Shown: piece after piece, positions 33,961 through 45,793 of the stretch
How the letters are laid out: each line of letters starts with the position of its first letter
Numbering within the stretch: the stretch's first letter is position 1
NCBI GenBank assembly: GCA_023014335.1
Contig: JAECYW010000016.1
Span: forward strand, 1,426,001-1,490,000
Reading direction: 5' to 3'
Length of the DNA stretch: 64,000 bases
Source of the DNA: Galerina marginata
Taxonomy: Eukaryota; Basidiomycota; Agaricomycetes; Agaricales; Galerinaceae
Notes under the pieces: generated by a model
Told to the model about the DNA's origin: nothing
Database searches by the model: none
Seen by the model: only the letters and a program-made list of their open reading frames with translations
Position numbers and translations under genes: made by a program

Positions 33961-35212
33961 ATGGATCCAGCGACATCATCCGACTCTCTGACCAAATTAA
34001 CGATCTTAGGACAAGCAGGAACTTCTGCTACTCCGGGCTCAAATTCGAAGCAAGGAAAGGAGAAGAAAGACAAAGGAAAAGCTAAAGTGCAACAGAACTC
34101 TGGAGGGCAGCAACAAGCGCCTAATTATAAACCAAATCCTTCGAGGAGCAGCAAGCTACGTGGGTTCGACAAAGACCCGCCCGAAGTACGCATCTCGAAA
34201 ACGCTTTCGTGGCTCCTGCGTCATGGTGCACAAGGGGAGGGGCTGCCTATGCGGAAGGACGGATATGTCAAGATTCTTGACCTGGTGAGTTTCGATCCAT
34301 CTTTGGGTAGCTGGAGTAATTATTTAATTGTTCATGCAGATCGAACATCCGAAGTTGAAAGCACAAGATGTTGATTTAGAGAGGATCAAGGCGATGGTCA
34401 CGGCCGACTCAAAACAGAGATACGATTTGATTCTCGAGAGTCCGCAAGGGGTCAAGTTGGTGGTTTGGGGTGCGGAATCTTCTTCAACGCCTACTATCGG
34501 TGATTCCGCGGCGGATAGTTCGACAAGTCAGAAAGGCGAATTGACCGTTGGAGCTTCCGCCACATCAACACTGCCTGAGCCTATAGCCATCAAAGACGGT
34601 ATCTGGTGGATAAAGGCTCGTCAAGGGCATTCTATCAAGGTCAGTCTTTTTACAACCTTTGTTGATACCTATAGGGACTGAAAACGACGGTAATAGACTG
34701 TGGAGTTGGAACTAAAACCTGTCAATTCGGTCTCTGATATACCCACTGGGACTGCGGTACATGGTACAAATCGAGTAGCTTGGGAAATAATTTGTTCGTG
34801 CTCTTTGCCTCTGAATTACCCTATCGGAATTTCTTATTGACAATATGCTATACAGCGAAAGCGGGATTATCGAAAATGAAAAGAAATCATATTCACCTTG
34901 CGCAGAACGTTGCTGGACAAAACGTTGTGAGCGGTAAGTATTCCTCAGGTCTCCATCGCTTCTCTTTTCTGAGTGAATACATCCCCTTCATATTTATTCT
35001 CTTCCGAATTATCAGGCATGCGCACTTCGTCGCAAGTTTTCATCTTCATCGACATTCAAAAGGCTCTGGATGCAGGCTTCAAATTCTGGCTCTCCGACAA
35101 CGGAGTTGTGCTCACTGAGGGAGACTCACGTGGATACCTGCCCAAGAAGTTCTTCTCGAGAGTCGTTGATGTCAAACTTGGAGAGTTGAAGGGATGGGAA
35201 GGTAGTCAATGA
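33961..35212 (+). CDS. TPT1: tRNA 2'-phosphotransferase
   Basis: Five exons: 33961-34284, 34340-34639, 34697-34793, 34856-34933 and 35016-35212; 331 residues. After a low-complexity Lys/Gln-rich N-terminus (1-65) come the KptA/Tpt1 signatures ISKTLSWLLRHGA, LPMRKDGYVKILDL, the tandem AVHGT...W, GLSKMKRNHIHLA, and VFIFIDIQKALDAGFKFWLSDNGVVLTEG. Tpt1 removes the splice-junction 2'-phosphate from ligated tRNAs using NAD+, the last step of tRNA splicing. A Ser/Thr-rich insert near residues 155-185 separates the two halves. Every exon junction restores the conserved reading. The next gene starts 343 bp downstream on the same strand. Confidence 0.9.
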
Positions 35213-35554
35213 TAGAACAGATAATGTAAATAATGATAGCATTGTAATATGACTTGATGGATTAGCAAATCTCAGTATATAGAGAATACATCAATTCCTT
35301 AAAACTATCAGTCCTTCAGGCGCGCCTAAGACGCGCCACGAGGCCTACGACGCGTTGGACGTGAACGCGGTTGTCACGCGGAAACGTGCCACGGTCACAC
35401 GACGTTCTGGTGAAACGTTTCCCGAATCATTTCCCGTGTCTATTTTCTCCTCACAGAAGCCTATGTGACAGATTACGCACTCGACAATCGAGAAACCAAC
35501 CCACGGCAAGGGGTACAGATAGAAAAGAACAGCCAGGACCCTCTATGTGATAGG

Positions 35555-38500
35555 ATGGAGGACAGGCGCAACAGAGGAGAGACATACGACCATAAACGAC
35601 TGCCGTCGCGTCCGTTGGTGTCGGGTGGCACAACGCATGCCGTAAACGGTGCTGCCTTCGAGGACTTGGGGACCTCGCTGCAAGCTGGATCGTCGCGGAC
35701 GACCGTGAACGGTGGCTCGAAAAATTGGGGTCAATCATCTAGTCAGGTGCGATCGACTGCTGGACAGGCGCAGAAATTCAAACCTGCTTCTTCGCGGCAG
35801 CCCTCGCCGATGCCCAAGTCCAAATACTTATCCGGCCAGAATGCGGCCGGTAACAGGGGCTACGCCGCCAGCAGGAGTACAAGTAAGAAACCCACAGGAC
35901 GGTCGAACAGTGTGGTCGACCTCGATAGCGATTTGTCGAGTTCGACGGACCCTATGGACCTTTTCTCACAGCCAGACTACGATGACGATCCCAGTAATTC
36001 ACAGAAGCCGCTCGTCAACCATGGAAAATTCAAGCCTGCTGGATCTACCACTGCTGCTAAATCTGGGCAAAAATCTAGCTCTGGGCCAAAAAAAGAAGAC
36101 AAGAAAGCTTTGGAAAAGAAAGAAAAAGAATCCCAGGAGGTCTACATCGATCCTAACGGAGAAAGGCACGAATATCATCCTAGCTTCCTTCCGAAGAAAG
36201 GCAAGTTTGCTGGTATGAAGATCTCCAAGAATAAGGTGAACCACGATGAATCTTCGCAAGACGCATCTCTGCCTGTTTCGAAATCTCAGGAGCCTATCTC
36301 GAAGGAAAACTTATCTTCGAAAGCATATGAACCCCCCCGCTGGGCAGACTCCATGCCGGGACCATCCGATAGAAAGAAGCAGGAGGCGTTCATGGACCTG
36401 ACATCGCCCCCGAAATATGCAGAGGACGACTCCATCGCGTACGTTAAACACCCTAGTCCATTAAGTGGCAAGAGTGCAAACTCGAATCGCCGATTAAGTC
36501 CTTCGCCCCCGTGTTCGCGTCAACCGATGCTGAGCAGGAAACCAACAACCAGCGAAAACTTGGCAGAGAACACACGATTCGGACCTCCTAAAGGACGTCC
36601 ATTGCCTCGCCCTATAGGGCGGGCAGCGCTTAATGCGGCCGAGAAAGAAATTCAGCAGTCAAAGCAGGCATCTCAAGGACCCGGCAGCTCGCAGACAAGA
36701 GGGGGACTCTCCTTGACGAAGGCGCTCGACATGGTTCCCGTTGGTTCTTTTTATGGATGGGGAGAATCAGCGAAGAAGAGGCCGGAATCTCGTGGGCGAT
36801 CTCGGTCACGATCCGTATCTCTTGAATGCTCTTCCCCAAAAACAATAAGGAAGACTAAGCTTGAAGAATTTCCTGTACTGTCACCGCCCTCGTCCCCTCC
36901 GAAACCGAGTGCCTTCCCTATGATGTCTCCTCTGCGAGGCGCAGAGCCGTCGCCGCCGCCGCCCAAACGTTCGACTATGAAACGACTCGCTTCTCCTTCG
37001 CGTGCTCCAAGTGCTCTTCCGATGCCATTGCCCAAGCCCAGGCATCAGGATGAGTCGAAAGCAAAAACTCAGGTAAAGCCCTCTAAAGCGAACGCGGATA
37101 AAGGCAAGGGCAAAGCGAAGGAAACTTCCCGGCCCTCTGATGAAGACGAAGACGACATGGACTCTGACTACGGCAAAAAGAATAAGAAGCAATCGAGGCA
37201 ACGGAAGCCTAAACTGAAGGCCTTTCCTATGAGTACACAGGTGCTTGCTAGCATTGGCTCATCTCCTTCAAGCTCAAGTCAGCCGTTTGCGTCAAGACCT
37301 GGAAAGAGAACGTCTGAAGGTGGCAGCGACGACGAACGCGTTTCTAAGAAATTTAGAATGGGACGCGACTCGTATGTCACATTTTATTGCTGTTATCCTA
37401 TCGGAGCTGAAACTATATGCACCTTTTCAGGCTCCTGGAGTCACCTACGAGGTTGCCATTCGAAGATGAAGGCGATTCTCGTGAGAATCTCCAGTTTGTT
37501 TTCATCTCTACCATCCTGACATCACGTTATAGTATGTATTGCTCCGCATGTCGACCCCAGCACCCTTTGCCCCTATTGTGACACTCCCCTTCCTTCAAAC
37601 CCCACGCCTCTTCTCGTGAAAATTCTCGCAGCCACTAGGAAGAAATCCCAACGAGATTCACGGCCATCCAACCCACTGGGTCTGAAAGCACCTCTGGCGA
37701 CGTTTATAGCCGTGTGCCAGCGGCATCGTTTCGAGTCGCAGATCCTTCCTGAAGCCGAAAGGAAGGGCTGGCCTAAGACTATCGAATGGAAGGAAGTCAG
37801 TGGTCGGGTCCTGAAGATGAAACCATTTTTGAAAGCTCTTATCGAAGATCCTGGCGACGAATTTTTGGCAGGAGCTGCTGACAATAGTTGGGAAGTGGTT
37901 TACGAGAAGAAAAATGACGGTAAGAAGAAGAAGAAAGGTCCAAAAGCTAGGAGCATTTTTTGGACGGACGTTATGGACGAGGTCAAGAAGAAGGGCCTCA
38001 AGGCTATTTCTGGTGTTCGCGGACAGTTCGCCAATTTCGAAAAGACGCAACCTGGCTAGTAGGCATCTTTTCGTTTTATACCCTCGTCGGGCCCGGCTCA
38101 TTGTCCCCTTTTTTAACTAGCTACGGCGAACTTGGCTCCGTGATCATCCACCAGACATTATACAACATGTTTCCACCATCCAAGATGGACCCCGCTCTGA
38201 TCGCCCCTTTGACGTCTAATGAAGTTGTACAACGCATTCTCGTCCCAGAGGTCGCCCTTCATTTAATTATGGAAGATATGGATCTCGAAGGCGAAGAAGG
38301 CATGGAGGAAGCTTTGGAAATCCTTCGTGACAGTTCGTCGTATGGTGTCGCTATGTTCCCAGAGGACGGCGGGGAGTGGGGCGGCAAGAAACGTGGCGAC
38401 GATGACAAAATGGGCGTTGGGGACTTGATCGTTATGGAGAGGGCAAGAAAGAGAAGGAAGGAGCTCGAGGAAGAAGATGAGAGGGAGGAAGAAGAAAGGA

Positions 38501-39483
38501 GGGTCTTGGAAGAGAAACAACGACCAGAGGGTGACGCGATGGAGAGAGAAAAGAAAGACAAACAGAAGAAAGGGACTGGGAAGCAAAAACCAGAACCTGC
38601 TGGGGATTCTTCTGAGGCAGCTGAAAGACCTCGACCTCGACCCCGTCCACGTCCACTTGCTAAAGGCTCCAGTAGCAAGAGCTTACTCACTGGTCAGGAG
38701 CCCGGCTACGAACCGTATCGTCGCTCCGACAGAAGCATGACCAGGAGTCGCAGCAGGGGCCCTCGTATAGAAAATAGCTACCGAGCGAGCTCTGAAGAGA
38801 TGAGACGGTCGCCTTCCGCTAGCGCATCCAGGAAACCAGAGGATATGCCACCAGATCCGAATACACGCGCTGCTAGTCGTGGTCTCGCAGGCCTTAGCAT
38901 TGGCACTGATAGCGATACGAGCAGCAAGGCAGTAGTGAATGCTGAGCGACGTGGACGGAGCCGTAGCAGAGCCCGGTCGACTAGCGTCTATGCGAAACTG
39001 AAGGAGCAGTCCTCTGACAGGATGGACACCGCAGAGGATGATGAAAGCGACGACGAAGTCGAATTTGTGGGTATGCTCAATGAAAAAACTTCCGTCCAGA
39101 AACGAACACAAGGCGTGGATATCAGTGATGGAGGCGAACATGAAAGTACGCCGAAAGCTGCCTCAGCTTTGAGACCTCTAGAAATCGCGAGGAAGCGTGC
39201 CATGGCCTCAAAGAAGCAGGATACCTGTTTCCGTGGACCCTTCGCTGGGTCGGTCTTGCTTCCCTTGTCTTGACTCTCGCGCTGATGATTCCTTCGTTTC
39301 AGGCAACGAAATGTAGCGTCAAAGCCCAGAGATATGTTAACAGTAATACAGAACCGTGATCGCGTCGTGGAGGATCAGAAGACTAACAGCAACAGGCGCA
39401 CTGGTACTGCCGAGGGTGGCAAGGGACGATCTCCTCGAGATGAAGAGAATAGCTGGTTATTAAGCGACCCTAGCTCCCAGTAA
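35555..39483 (+). CDS. RTC4-like domain protein
   Basis: Five exons: 35555-37371, 37431-37480, 37533-38058, 38121-39248 and 39303-39483; 1233 residues. The first 600 residues are disordered, basic and Ser/Pro-rich with long Lys/Glu tracts. A putative zinc pair (CIAPHVDPSTLCPYCDTPLP) precedes the RTC4-like domain (about 660-850), with GYYGELGSVIIHQTL and LVPEVALHLIMEDM. The C-terminal third is a charged, Arg/Ser-rich region with (RPRP) repeats. Yeast Rtc4 was found through telomere-capping genetics; its biochemical role is unclear. Start set at the first in-frame ATG. The intron ending exon 3 uses GTAGGC, which restores GYYG. The donor of the last intron (39249, GTCGGT) is the only one I found that keeps phase and is less certain. 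Confidence 0.75.
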
Positions 39484-39916
39484 AGACAACACCCGCCGGA
39501 AATGATGTACCATACAGTATGGAAGCGAACCGACCCTAATTAACCCAATACTAGAATATCCTTGGTTTACGGAGGATTTTGACCGTTGTGCTCTCGTATG
39601 AGCGCACGTATTGTACATACTTATTACTTCCTACTTTACATCCTACATGGATTCATGAAGCCTACTTTTTTTTTTTAATAATAATAACAGCGCATTTATT
39701 CTCAATTTGATCTTCTTCGCCTCTTCGTCGTGTTGCTAATATGAGGTCATGTGCTTTCAACGAAAAAGTTTAAAAGGTGGTCCCTAATTCAAGGGCTCTT
39801 TCTTCTCCTCCATATGCTTTCCGAAGATACTAACCTGACGCTAATTTGAATAGGACTTTCCTACTTCCTTACGCCTGGCTGACGACGTTTGACTTCTTAC
39901 TAACTTCTGTTCCAAA
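39484..39916. other. Intergenic region
   Basis: About 430 bp between tandem plus-strand genes, with an oligo-T/ATAATAATA stretch near 39667-39690 that probably belongs to the 3' flank of the RTC4-like gene. The rest should be the promoter of the F-box-like gene. Nothing else is seen. Confidence 0.5.
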
Positions 39917-41352
39917 ATGCCTCTGCGACTCGATCTTCCTGGAAGTACGCCTACTTACCGTCGCAATGGTGCGTTAGGACGACGACTTTCTGCTCAGCCT
40001 CGTCGTACGGGCAGCCTGGATGCATCCCAGGAGCATGGACAATATTCTTCTGTCGCTGTTGCTGTCTCTACGGCAAAGGTCCCTAATGAACTGCTTGACC
40101 GCATAATCGAGCTTTTCGTGGAAAGCTTGTCGACGTCAACGGACAACCAAAAAACAAACTTCAAAACACTTATAAAACCAGCTACTTTGGTATCGAAGGA
40201 TTTCCGCTTCCTGGTTCTCCGTCGTTTTTTCTATCGCCTAAAACTTGAGGACCATGCTGGCTCAAGAGCTCTTCTCGATTACTTGGCTGAGGTGGACAAG
40301 AATTATGGGAAATTGGGTTGGACTGCGGGCTACTTCTGGGTCAGGTTCGTCTTCCAGTGTCTGTAAATGGACTTCCGAGGAATACCCATCGTTGACATCT
40401 TGATATATCGCGCATATACTCAGATCTTTGAGCTCTCCGTCGTTCTTGATCGTTTCTAATGCAAAGGACCTCAACTTTTTGACACACCTCAGAGATTTTT
40501 GCATCGATTTCTCTCACTCCAGTGTGGTTTTGCAACGCTCGTCGCTAGATCACCTCTTCAAAGCCCTTACTGCCCAACCCATTACCCAGAATTTGACTTC
40601 GCTGATGCTGACGAGCGTCCCTCGCATTGACATTCATCTCCTTGGTCTGGTTGCCAAATCGTTTCCGGGATTGACTAATATACACCTCAGCTCTATAGAG
40701 GCTCTCGACATGACCTGTTGCCCTAACTGCTATGAGGACAGTCTCACTAGAATCTTTCACTCTCCCATTCCGGATATTTACCAGGATATCACCTCGCTCG
40801 CTGTACGTCGTCCCTTTTCACGCTCTTCCAAAGAATCCAAACCATTCAATTATTTTTTTTAAGACCGCCTTCGGAAGTGCTCTGGGACCTCTCAAAAATT
40901 TGATCCATCTTTACATGGGCATATTCCTTTCTCAGACAGATCTCCTCGACCTGCACATCAACCATGGCACCAATGACGATATAAGACCAGTCACTTTCGA
41001 AACGGTTTACAACTGTGCCCGCTGCGAAAGGTTTAGAACATCGACGAAGCAAGGCGAACTTCTGGCCAGCTTAATTCTTGCCCAGCATCTAGAGTCTCTG
41101 AAATATATAGGCTGGAGCTCGTGCTTTGGGCCGCGCGTCATGAGTGAAGGTGAAAGGGACGGGGAAGAAAATACGATTGAAGGTGATACAAAGCGTGGCG
41201 ATGCCAAGGTCTCTTCAGTTATCAAAGTTCCCGCGTCGGATCCAAAGTTGCAGGAAGAAGGACGAACCAACCTTTATATGCCGCATAATTTCAAGACGGG
41301 GCTTGCTATCAATAGAGCGGAGGGAAAGATTAAAATAACGCGCATGTTGTAA
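39917..41352 (+). CDS. F-box-like / leucine-rich protein
   Basis: Three exons: 39917-40344, 40424-40802 and 40864-41352; 431 residues. After a basic 50-residue leader, VPNELLDRIIELFVESL looks like an F-box-like helix, followed by LVSKDFRFLVLRRFFYRLKL as in agaricomycete F-box proteins. The middle has spaced leucine-rich elements (LTSLMLTSVP, LTNIHLSSIEAL, LKNLIHLYMG). F-box proteins present substrates to SCF ubiquitin ligases; the target is unknown. The third exon follows a T-run and an AAG acceptor. The C-terminal 60 residues are charged and do not resemble anything I recognise. Confidence 0.7.
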
Positions 41353-41821
41353 CAATTTGGTAACGGATTGGCAGAGAACAGTGTGTTCAAGTTTACTCTT
41401 CTGGGCCAGGAATAAAAAGAGTTTCGGAACTAAACGACATTCTATCACCGGTATAATATGTGTACAATGCGTAATACTGAGAAGACCTTGACGACCGAAG
41501 GGCCATCCTAGGCGGCGGGAATACGATGGACCAGCTGCATGAAATGCCTCGTGCATAAAGTACAATGACAATCAACAAGCCTCAGATTGCCGCCGAGTTA
41601 TTGCCCGATCAGGAACTCGGTGCCATTCGTGCCACTTCCTGAGGCCAGATATAAATGAACGTCCGTTTTGCGCTCTTGGATTATTTCTCCAAAGACAGTT
41701 TGTGTCTATAACCGACAGGGGTGCCACGACACTGATATTGCTTTGTATTTCATCCTCTCTGATCTTACTCTCTCTCTTTCTCTTCACGCTACCGACACAA
41801 CCACCATACGAACGCGACGCG

Positions 41822-42958
41822 ATGTCTACCTCTGACGTGAAGAAAGCAGACTTCGCGCGTCTCTTCGATCTTTTCGAACGCCTTGCGTCGCGTCGGGCTC
41901 GACCACTCGGATCGGACGACCCTGAGCACGCGTCCGCCGACTTGCCCACATCCCAAGAACTCGACCCTGTTCTCGAAAAACTCTCGGCCATCGTTGGCAC
42001 GAGCAAGAGCGGGACGCGTCCGCGCCGCAACACTGTGTCCTCCATCACCGCCAGCGACAACAGCATGCCTGGGGTCGCTGAAGAAAATGCTGTCCCTGCC
42101 GATGAGGACGACGACATCGCGTCTCTCACCGAGTTCCCTCTAGCCAATGCGAAGAAATACCCGTTCACGTTCCGACTCATGGTGCACAAGCTGTACAAGA
42201 AGGACGACTGGGCCAAGACGATCAAGGAGATGCTGGAGAGGTCGAAGAACGAATTTAAGCCGCTGGCTGAGCAAGAAGCTGCTGTGGCATCAGAGGAAAT
42301 GGAAGAGGATGAAGGCGAGATAGAGGAAGGTGCTGGGATCAAATTCAAGGTCCCAACCAGCCCTGGTATAGGAGGAAAGCGAAGTAGCGTTATCGCCATG
42401 GGCCGACCACGCAGTCAGTCCATTGCTGGGGCAGGACACAACAAGCTGTTATCGCCCGTTTCCCCTGCCTTCAAGTCGCCTGGCGCCGGCAGCGCTAACC
42501 AGCCCGACGTTAGGGCCTTGAAGAAGCGTTGCGTAGGGAGAAGGAAGTCCATGGGTGTACTCTTGAACGCCGAGAGTGGGGGTGCCACCTCAGGAGTTGG
42601 AAAGACGCGCGGGACCTGGGTGTACGATGCTGCCATTTCCTCCGCCGAACGCCCCGTCGCGACGACTTTCAGCACTTTCCCGCCTGCACCGCCGCCGTCT
42701 CCGACTTCTCCGGGGGGCTACTCGAAGTACCAGGCTTTGGGGTCGATGAATTTACCCAGCACGATGCAAGGGCGAGGAGGGGCAGGAATGAAGCGCAGAG
42801 TCAGCACTGGGGCTGAAGTGCCGCTCATGATGCCTCTTCAGCATGTTACGAATACGAACGCTGGGGGTTTGGCCGCGAGGAGGCGGGTGATGCTAGCCGG
42901 CAAGATGGACGAGGGTTCCGAGGACAGGAAGCCCTTGAAGCGCTCTTTTATGGGCTGA
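41822..42958 (+). CDS. Unassigned conserved-looking protein, 378 residues
   Basis: A single exon starting at ATG 41822, preceded by TC-rich leader sequence; an open frame continues 120 bases upstream, without another good ATG. Residues 100-155 (SLTEFPLANAKKYPFTFRLMVHKLYKKDDW...IKEMLERSKNEF) look folded and helical. Next come an acidic patch (EEMEEDEGEIEEG) and then a disordered Ser/Pro/Arg-rich half with SP/TP sites and a basic end (MKRRV, ARRRVML, KPLKRSF). The layout suggests a nuclear or regulatory phosphoprotein. I do not recognise the family. Codon use is like that of the neighbouring housekeeping genes, which supports a real gene. Confidence 0.75.
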   Translation: MSTSDVKKADFARLFDLFERLASRRARPLGSDDPEHASADLPTSQELDPVLEKLSAIVGTSKSGTRPRRNTVSSITASDNSMPGVAEENAVPADEDDDIASLTEFPLANAKKYPFTFRLMVHKLYKKDDWAKTIKEMLERSKNEFKPLAEQEAAVASEEMEEDEGEIEEGAGIKFKVPTSPGIGGKRSSVIAMGRPRSQSIAGAGHNKLLSPVSPAFKSPGAGSANQPDVRALKKRCVGRRKSMGVLLNAESGGATSGVGKTRGTWVYDAAISSAERPVATTFSTFPPAPPPSPTSPGGYSKYQALGSMNLPSTMQGRGGAGMKRRVSTGAEVPLMMPLQHVTNTNAGGLAARRRVMLAGKMDEGSEDRKPLKRSFMG

Positions 42959-43491
42959 CCGCGAGGATCTGACGACTGACTCTACATCGGGGCATGGTGC
43001 CTCGGTGCTGTACACTTTTGATTTTTTTTGACGATTGCACACTCATCTCTGTTGTATAATGAATCATGATAGCCCGTTATTAACTTATTCTCACTGACAG
43101 TAGTAATAAAACCATACCTTGTAGAATTAGCAAAACCATTTACATACCTGTAGACTATAATTATATATAATCCAACAACTTCATTCAAATCAAGTGTGCG
43201 CCAAGGTCGAAGTCCAAGTCCAAACACGATGCACGTATCCAAAAATCCAAAGTCGCGATATGCTTTCAGGCCGGAAATTTCGATGCCAGGTCCTACACAG
43301 AATAAACACAGAAGCTAAGTAGGTTGTAGGACCATGGCCTGGTGGCCACATACCATGGATTCCTGGAATATTGGCCAGAAAGACGTGTCGAGCAGGCCAT
43401 GGGGAAGAAGTTCAAGTCTGACCAGGCGTGGGCGAGCTGACGACCCTGACTTCCTTCTCTACTTCCGACGACACCTCGAGCATAAGAAAAT
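42959..43491. other. Intergenic region
   Basis: About 530 bp between two plus-strand genes. Only short frames on either strand, none with motifs. AT-rich 3' flank followed by the promoter of the next F-box-like gene. Confidence 0.5.
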
Positions 43492-45083
43492 ATGGCACCA
43501 GCATCTATCAAATCCCTACCCATTGAAATTCACACTGAAATCCTGCATGTTTTGCTTGCTAACTCGCGTCGACCTGCCCCACTCTCATTTGATGAGGAGC
43601 TCACGGACATGCTTAGTTCTGGCCCACCTCCGACTCGCCCCGTCGTACTGGAATTGATAGTCGAAAAAGGCCCACCTGGTTCCTTGTTTCCTTTTAATGT
43701 TGCTACGGTATGCAAGCTTTGGCTCGATATTCTTGCTCCGATCCCAGAATGCTGGACGAGGGTTATTTTCGAGCATACGACCACACGCCTTTCCAGGACG
43801 CGTTTTTGTGGTCAAAAAACCAAGAGACGGTCATCGAATTTACGGTCTTCAATAGCTTAGGTGACTCTACCGTCGACCACGTAACTGAAGCCCGCCGTGT
43901 ATCCGCCATCCTTGAAGCTCTCCAACCTCACGTTCATCGCTGTAAATCCATAATTTTCGATGTAACATATTCGTCGTCCCTTCCTCCTCCGACCCTGTTT
44001 CTCCGACAAGAATTACCGCTGCTCGAAGAACTCACTCTGGAATGTCGCATCGACGACATGGAGCGACGTACGGACGCTTGGATGCATCCCACAAGATCGG
44101 TTGAAGAGAAGTTCCCGACGTCGTTCCCAAGACTGCGGAAACTCTCGTTAACGGGATTTTGGTTCATGCACCTCGCTCTCCATCAACCCAAGTGGCTCAA
44201 CGAAGTGGAGTTTTGTTATTGCCCGAAAATCCACGTCACTCGTTTTGCATTCCTCGACCGCGGGTTCTACACCCTGGCTATGTTCATATACTATATTTCG
44301 TAAATCAAGGCTTCTCAATCATTTACCTTTTCCCATTTGTCGCTCTCTTATGATCACAAAAATGCCCCAAGCCAACTCGGCGACCAGCCTTACGAGTTTT
44401 CTTGTGAACACATGGAGTTCGATTCCGTCTCCAAGGGGTTCTTATCCCACTTCTATGACATCGTTAATCTGCACGCCAACGAGTCCCAGATCTTTAGGAA
44501 CTGCGAAGTTCCGGTTGTTCGTCAGGTGCACTACGGCTGTGAACTTACTCTGGAAAACATAATGGACGACAACGGACGTAGCTTACGCAACATCCTCGGG
44601 GCATGGTCTGGGATTCATATTAACATTTCTTCCTGCCCGTCATTTAACGATACCCTTCTCTCCTGGCTCGGAACAGAGGTCGAATATGCTTACACAGACT
44701 CTCCTCCCATTGGGGGTCAGGAGGAAGACGACCTAATCCTCCATTACAGTAACCGATTCACCTTCAGCCAACGTGGTTTCCGGACCTTCCCTGCAGAAGG
44801 CATAGAGTGGCTTTCTGTTCATGACTGCTCAAACTTTACCTCCGGCGCACTGCGCGAGTTCATTGTTGCCCGCAACAATGCGTCTATACCCATGACCAAA
44901 AACGGGCTCTTACCCAAGAACGGGCTTGATTCTAGCCAGAAAGGGTTTGACATCGAGAGGGGATCAATGCAGTCTCTATATGTTACTGGGAAATGTCCTG
45001 CGCTTGGGAAGGAGGATGCGGTTTGGTTCGAGACTTATTTTAAAGATATGTCTGGGTGTTGGGGTGGGGATGAACAAGTATAG
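43492..45083 (+). pseudogene. F-box-like gene with an apparent frameshift
   Basis: It starts MAPASIKSLPIEIHTEILHVLL, an F-box-like helix, and runs through FPFNVATVCKLWLDILAPIPECWTRVIF in one frame. The continuation (AYDHTPFQDAFLWSKNQE, ILEALQPHVHRCKSIIF, LPLLEELTLECRIDD, FPRLRKLSLTGF) lies in another frame, with the switch near 43765-43780. A later 75-bp intron (44235-44309) would remove the in-frame TAA at 44301 and join to LSLSYDHKNAPSQLGD... up to the stop at 45083. No clear intron explains the first switch: the only GT...AG pair would be about 38 bp. It may be a pseudogene, a one-base sequencing error or a missed intron. Family role as for F-box proteins. Confidence 0.55.
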
Positions 45084-45793
45084 CACTATGACATTTGACA
45101 ATTCTTCCTTACTCGAACATTGCGTGCGTTCGTCTCATCATACATACCTATTCTTCCTCGTAACCGCAGTGGCCCAGACCTGAGGACATCTCCCCTATCC
45201 CATCCAAATCTAATCTCTACTTGGACCAAGATCAGTCTAGAAAATCGGAGGCTTGATTGCTTCATTATTGTTTCGCCTTCGAATTCCTTGTCTTGTGCTC
45301 GATTCTAACCCAAACGATTCTGAAGATTGGTTTGACCTTGTTGACGTATTTCAAGGTATCATTTTCTCATCGAGAGCTGGGGTCGTCCTGATGATAACGG
45401 CTATATTTGCTCGAGGATATTGTCGACTTCTGACACCGATGATGTGGAGAGAAGACAAGCTCGTAATGAGGTAAAGATGGAGTATATGCTCCGATGGGAA
45501 GCGAGCGTCACCAACCAGTGATGATTCCATGGCCCAGAAATAGCCCAAATGCAACTCGGAGGTAGTGGTGGACCATGGTGTCAAGGCGAGAATGCCAATT
45601 CAGCGTTTTTTGTCTGCAAGATGTGGAGACATTGAGCCCCGACGAAAAGCACCTTCAAATTTTGACGGTTGTACACCCATCTTCGTTCGATATTAGCTTA
45701 TTGTCACGAACAGTTGTGCAAATATAATCATACCTTCTCAAAGCGACAAAATAATCGGATAAAAACCAAGGCTCTCGTTGCGAGGTCTCTGCA
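45084..45793. other. Intergenic region between convergent genes
   Basis: A 710-bp shared 3' flank of the F-box-like gene (plus) and the acetyltransferase gene (minus). Several frames of 60-85 codons on both strands lack motifs; one more exon of the F-box-like gene here cannot be excluded. Confidence 0.4.

Noticed and set aside
36881..39203. Minus-strand frames of 70-150 codons opposite the RTC4-like gene
   Set aside because: Antisense of charged, biased coding sequence; the RTC4-like domain and the phase-consistent introns fix the plus strand.
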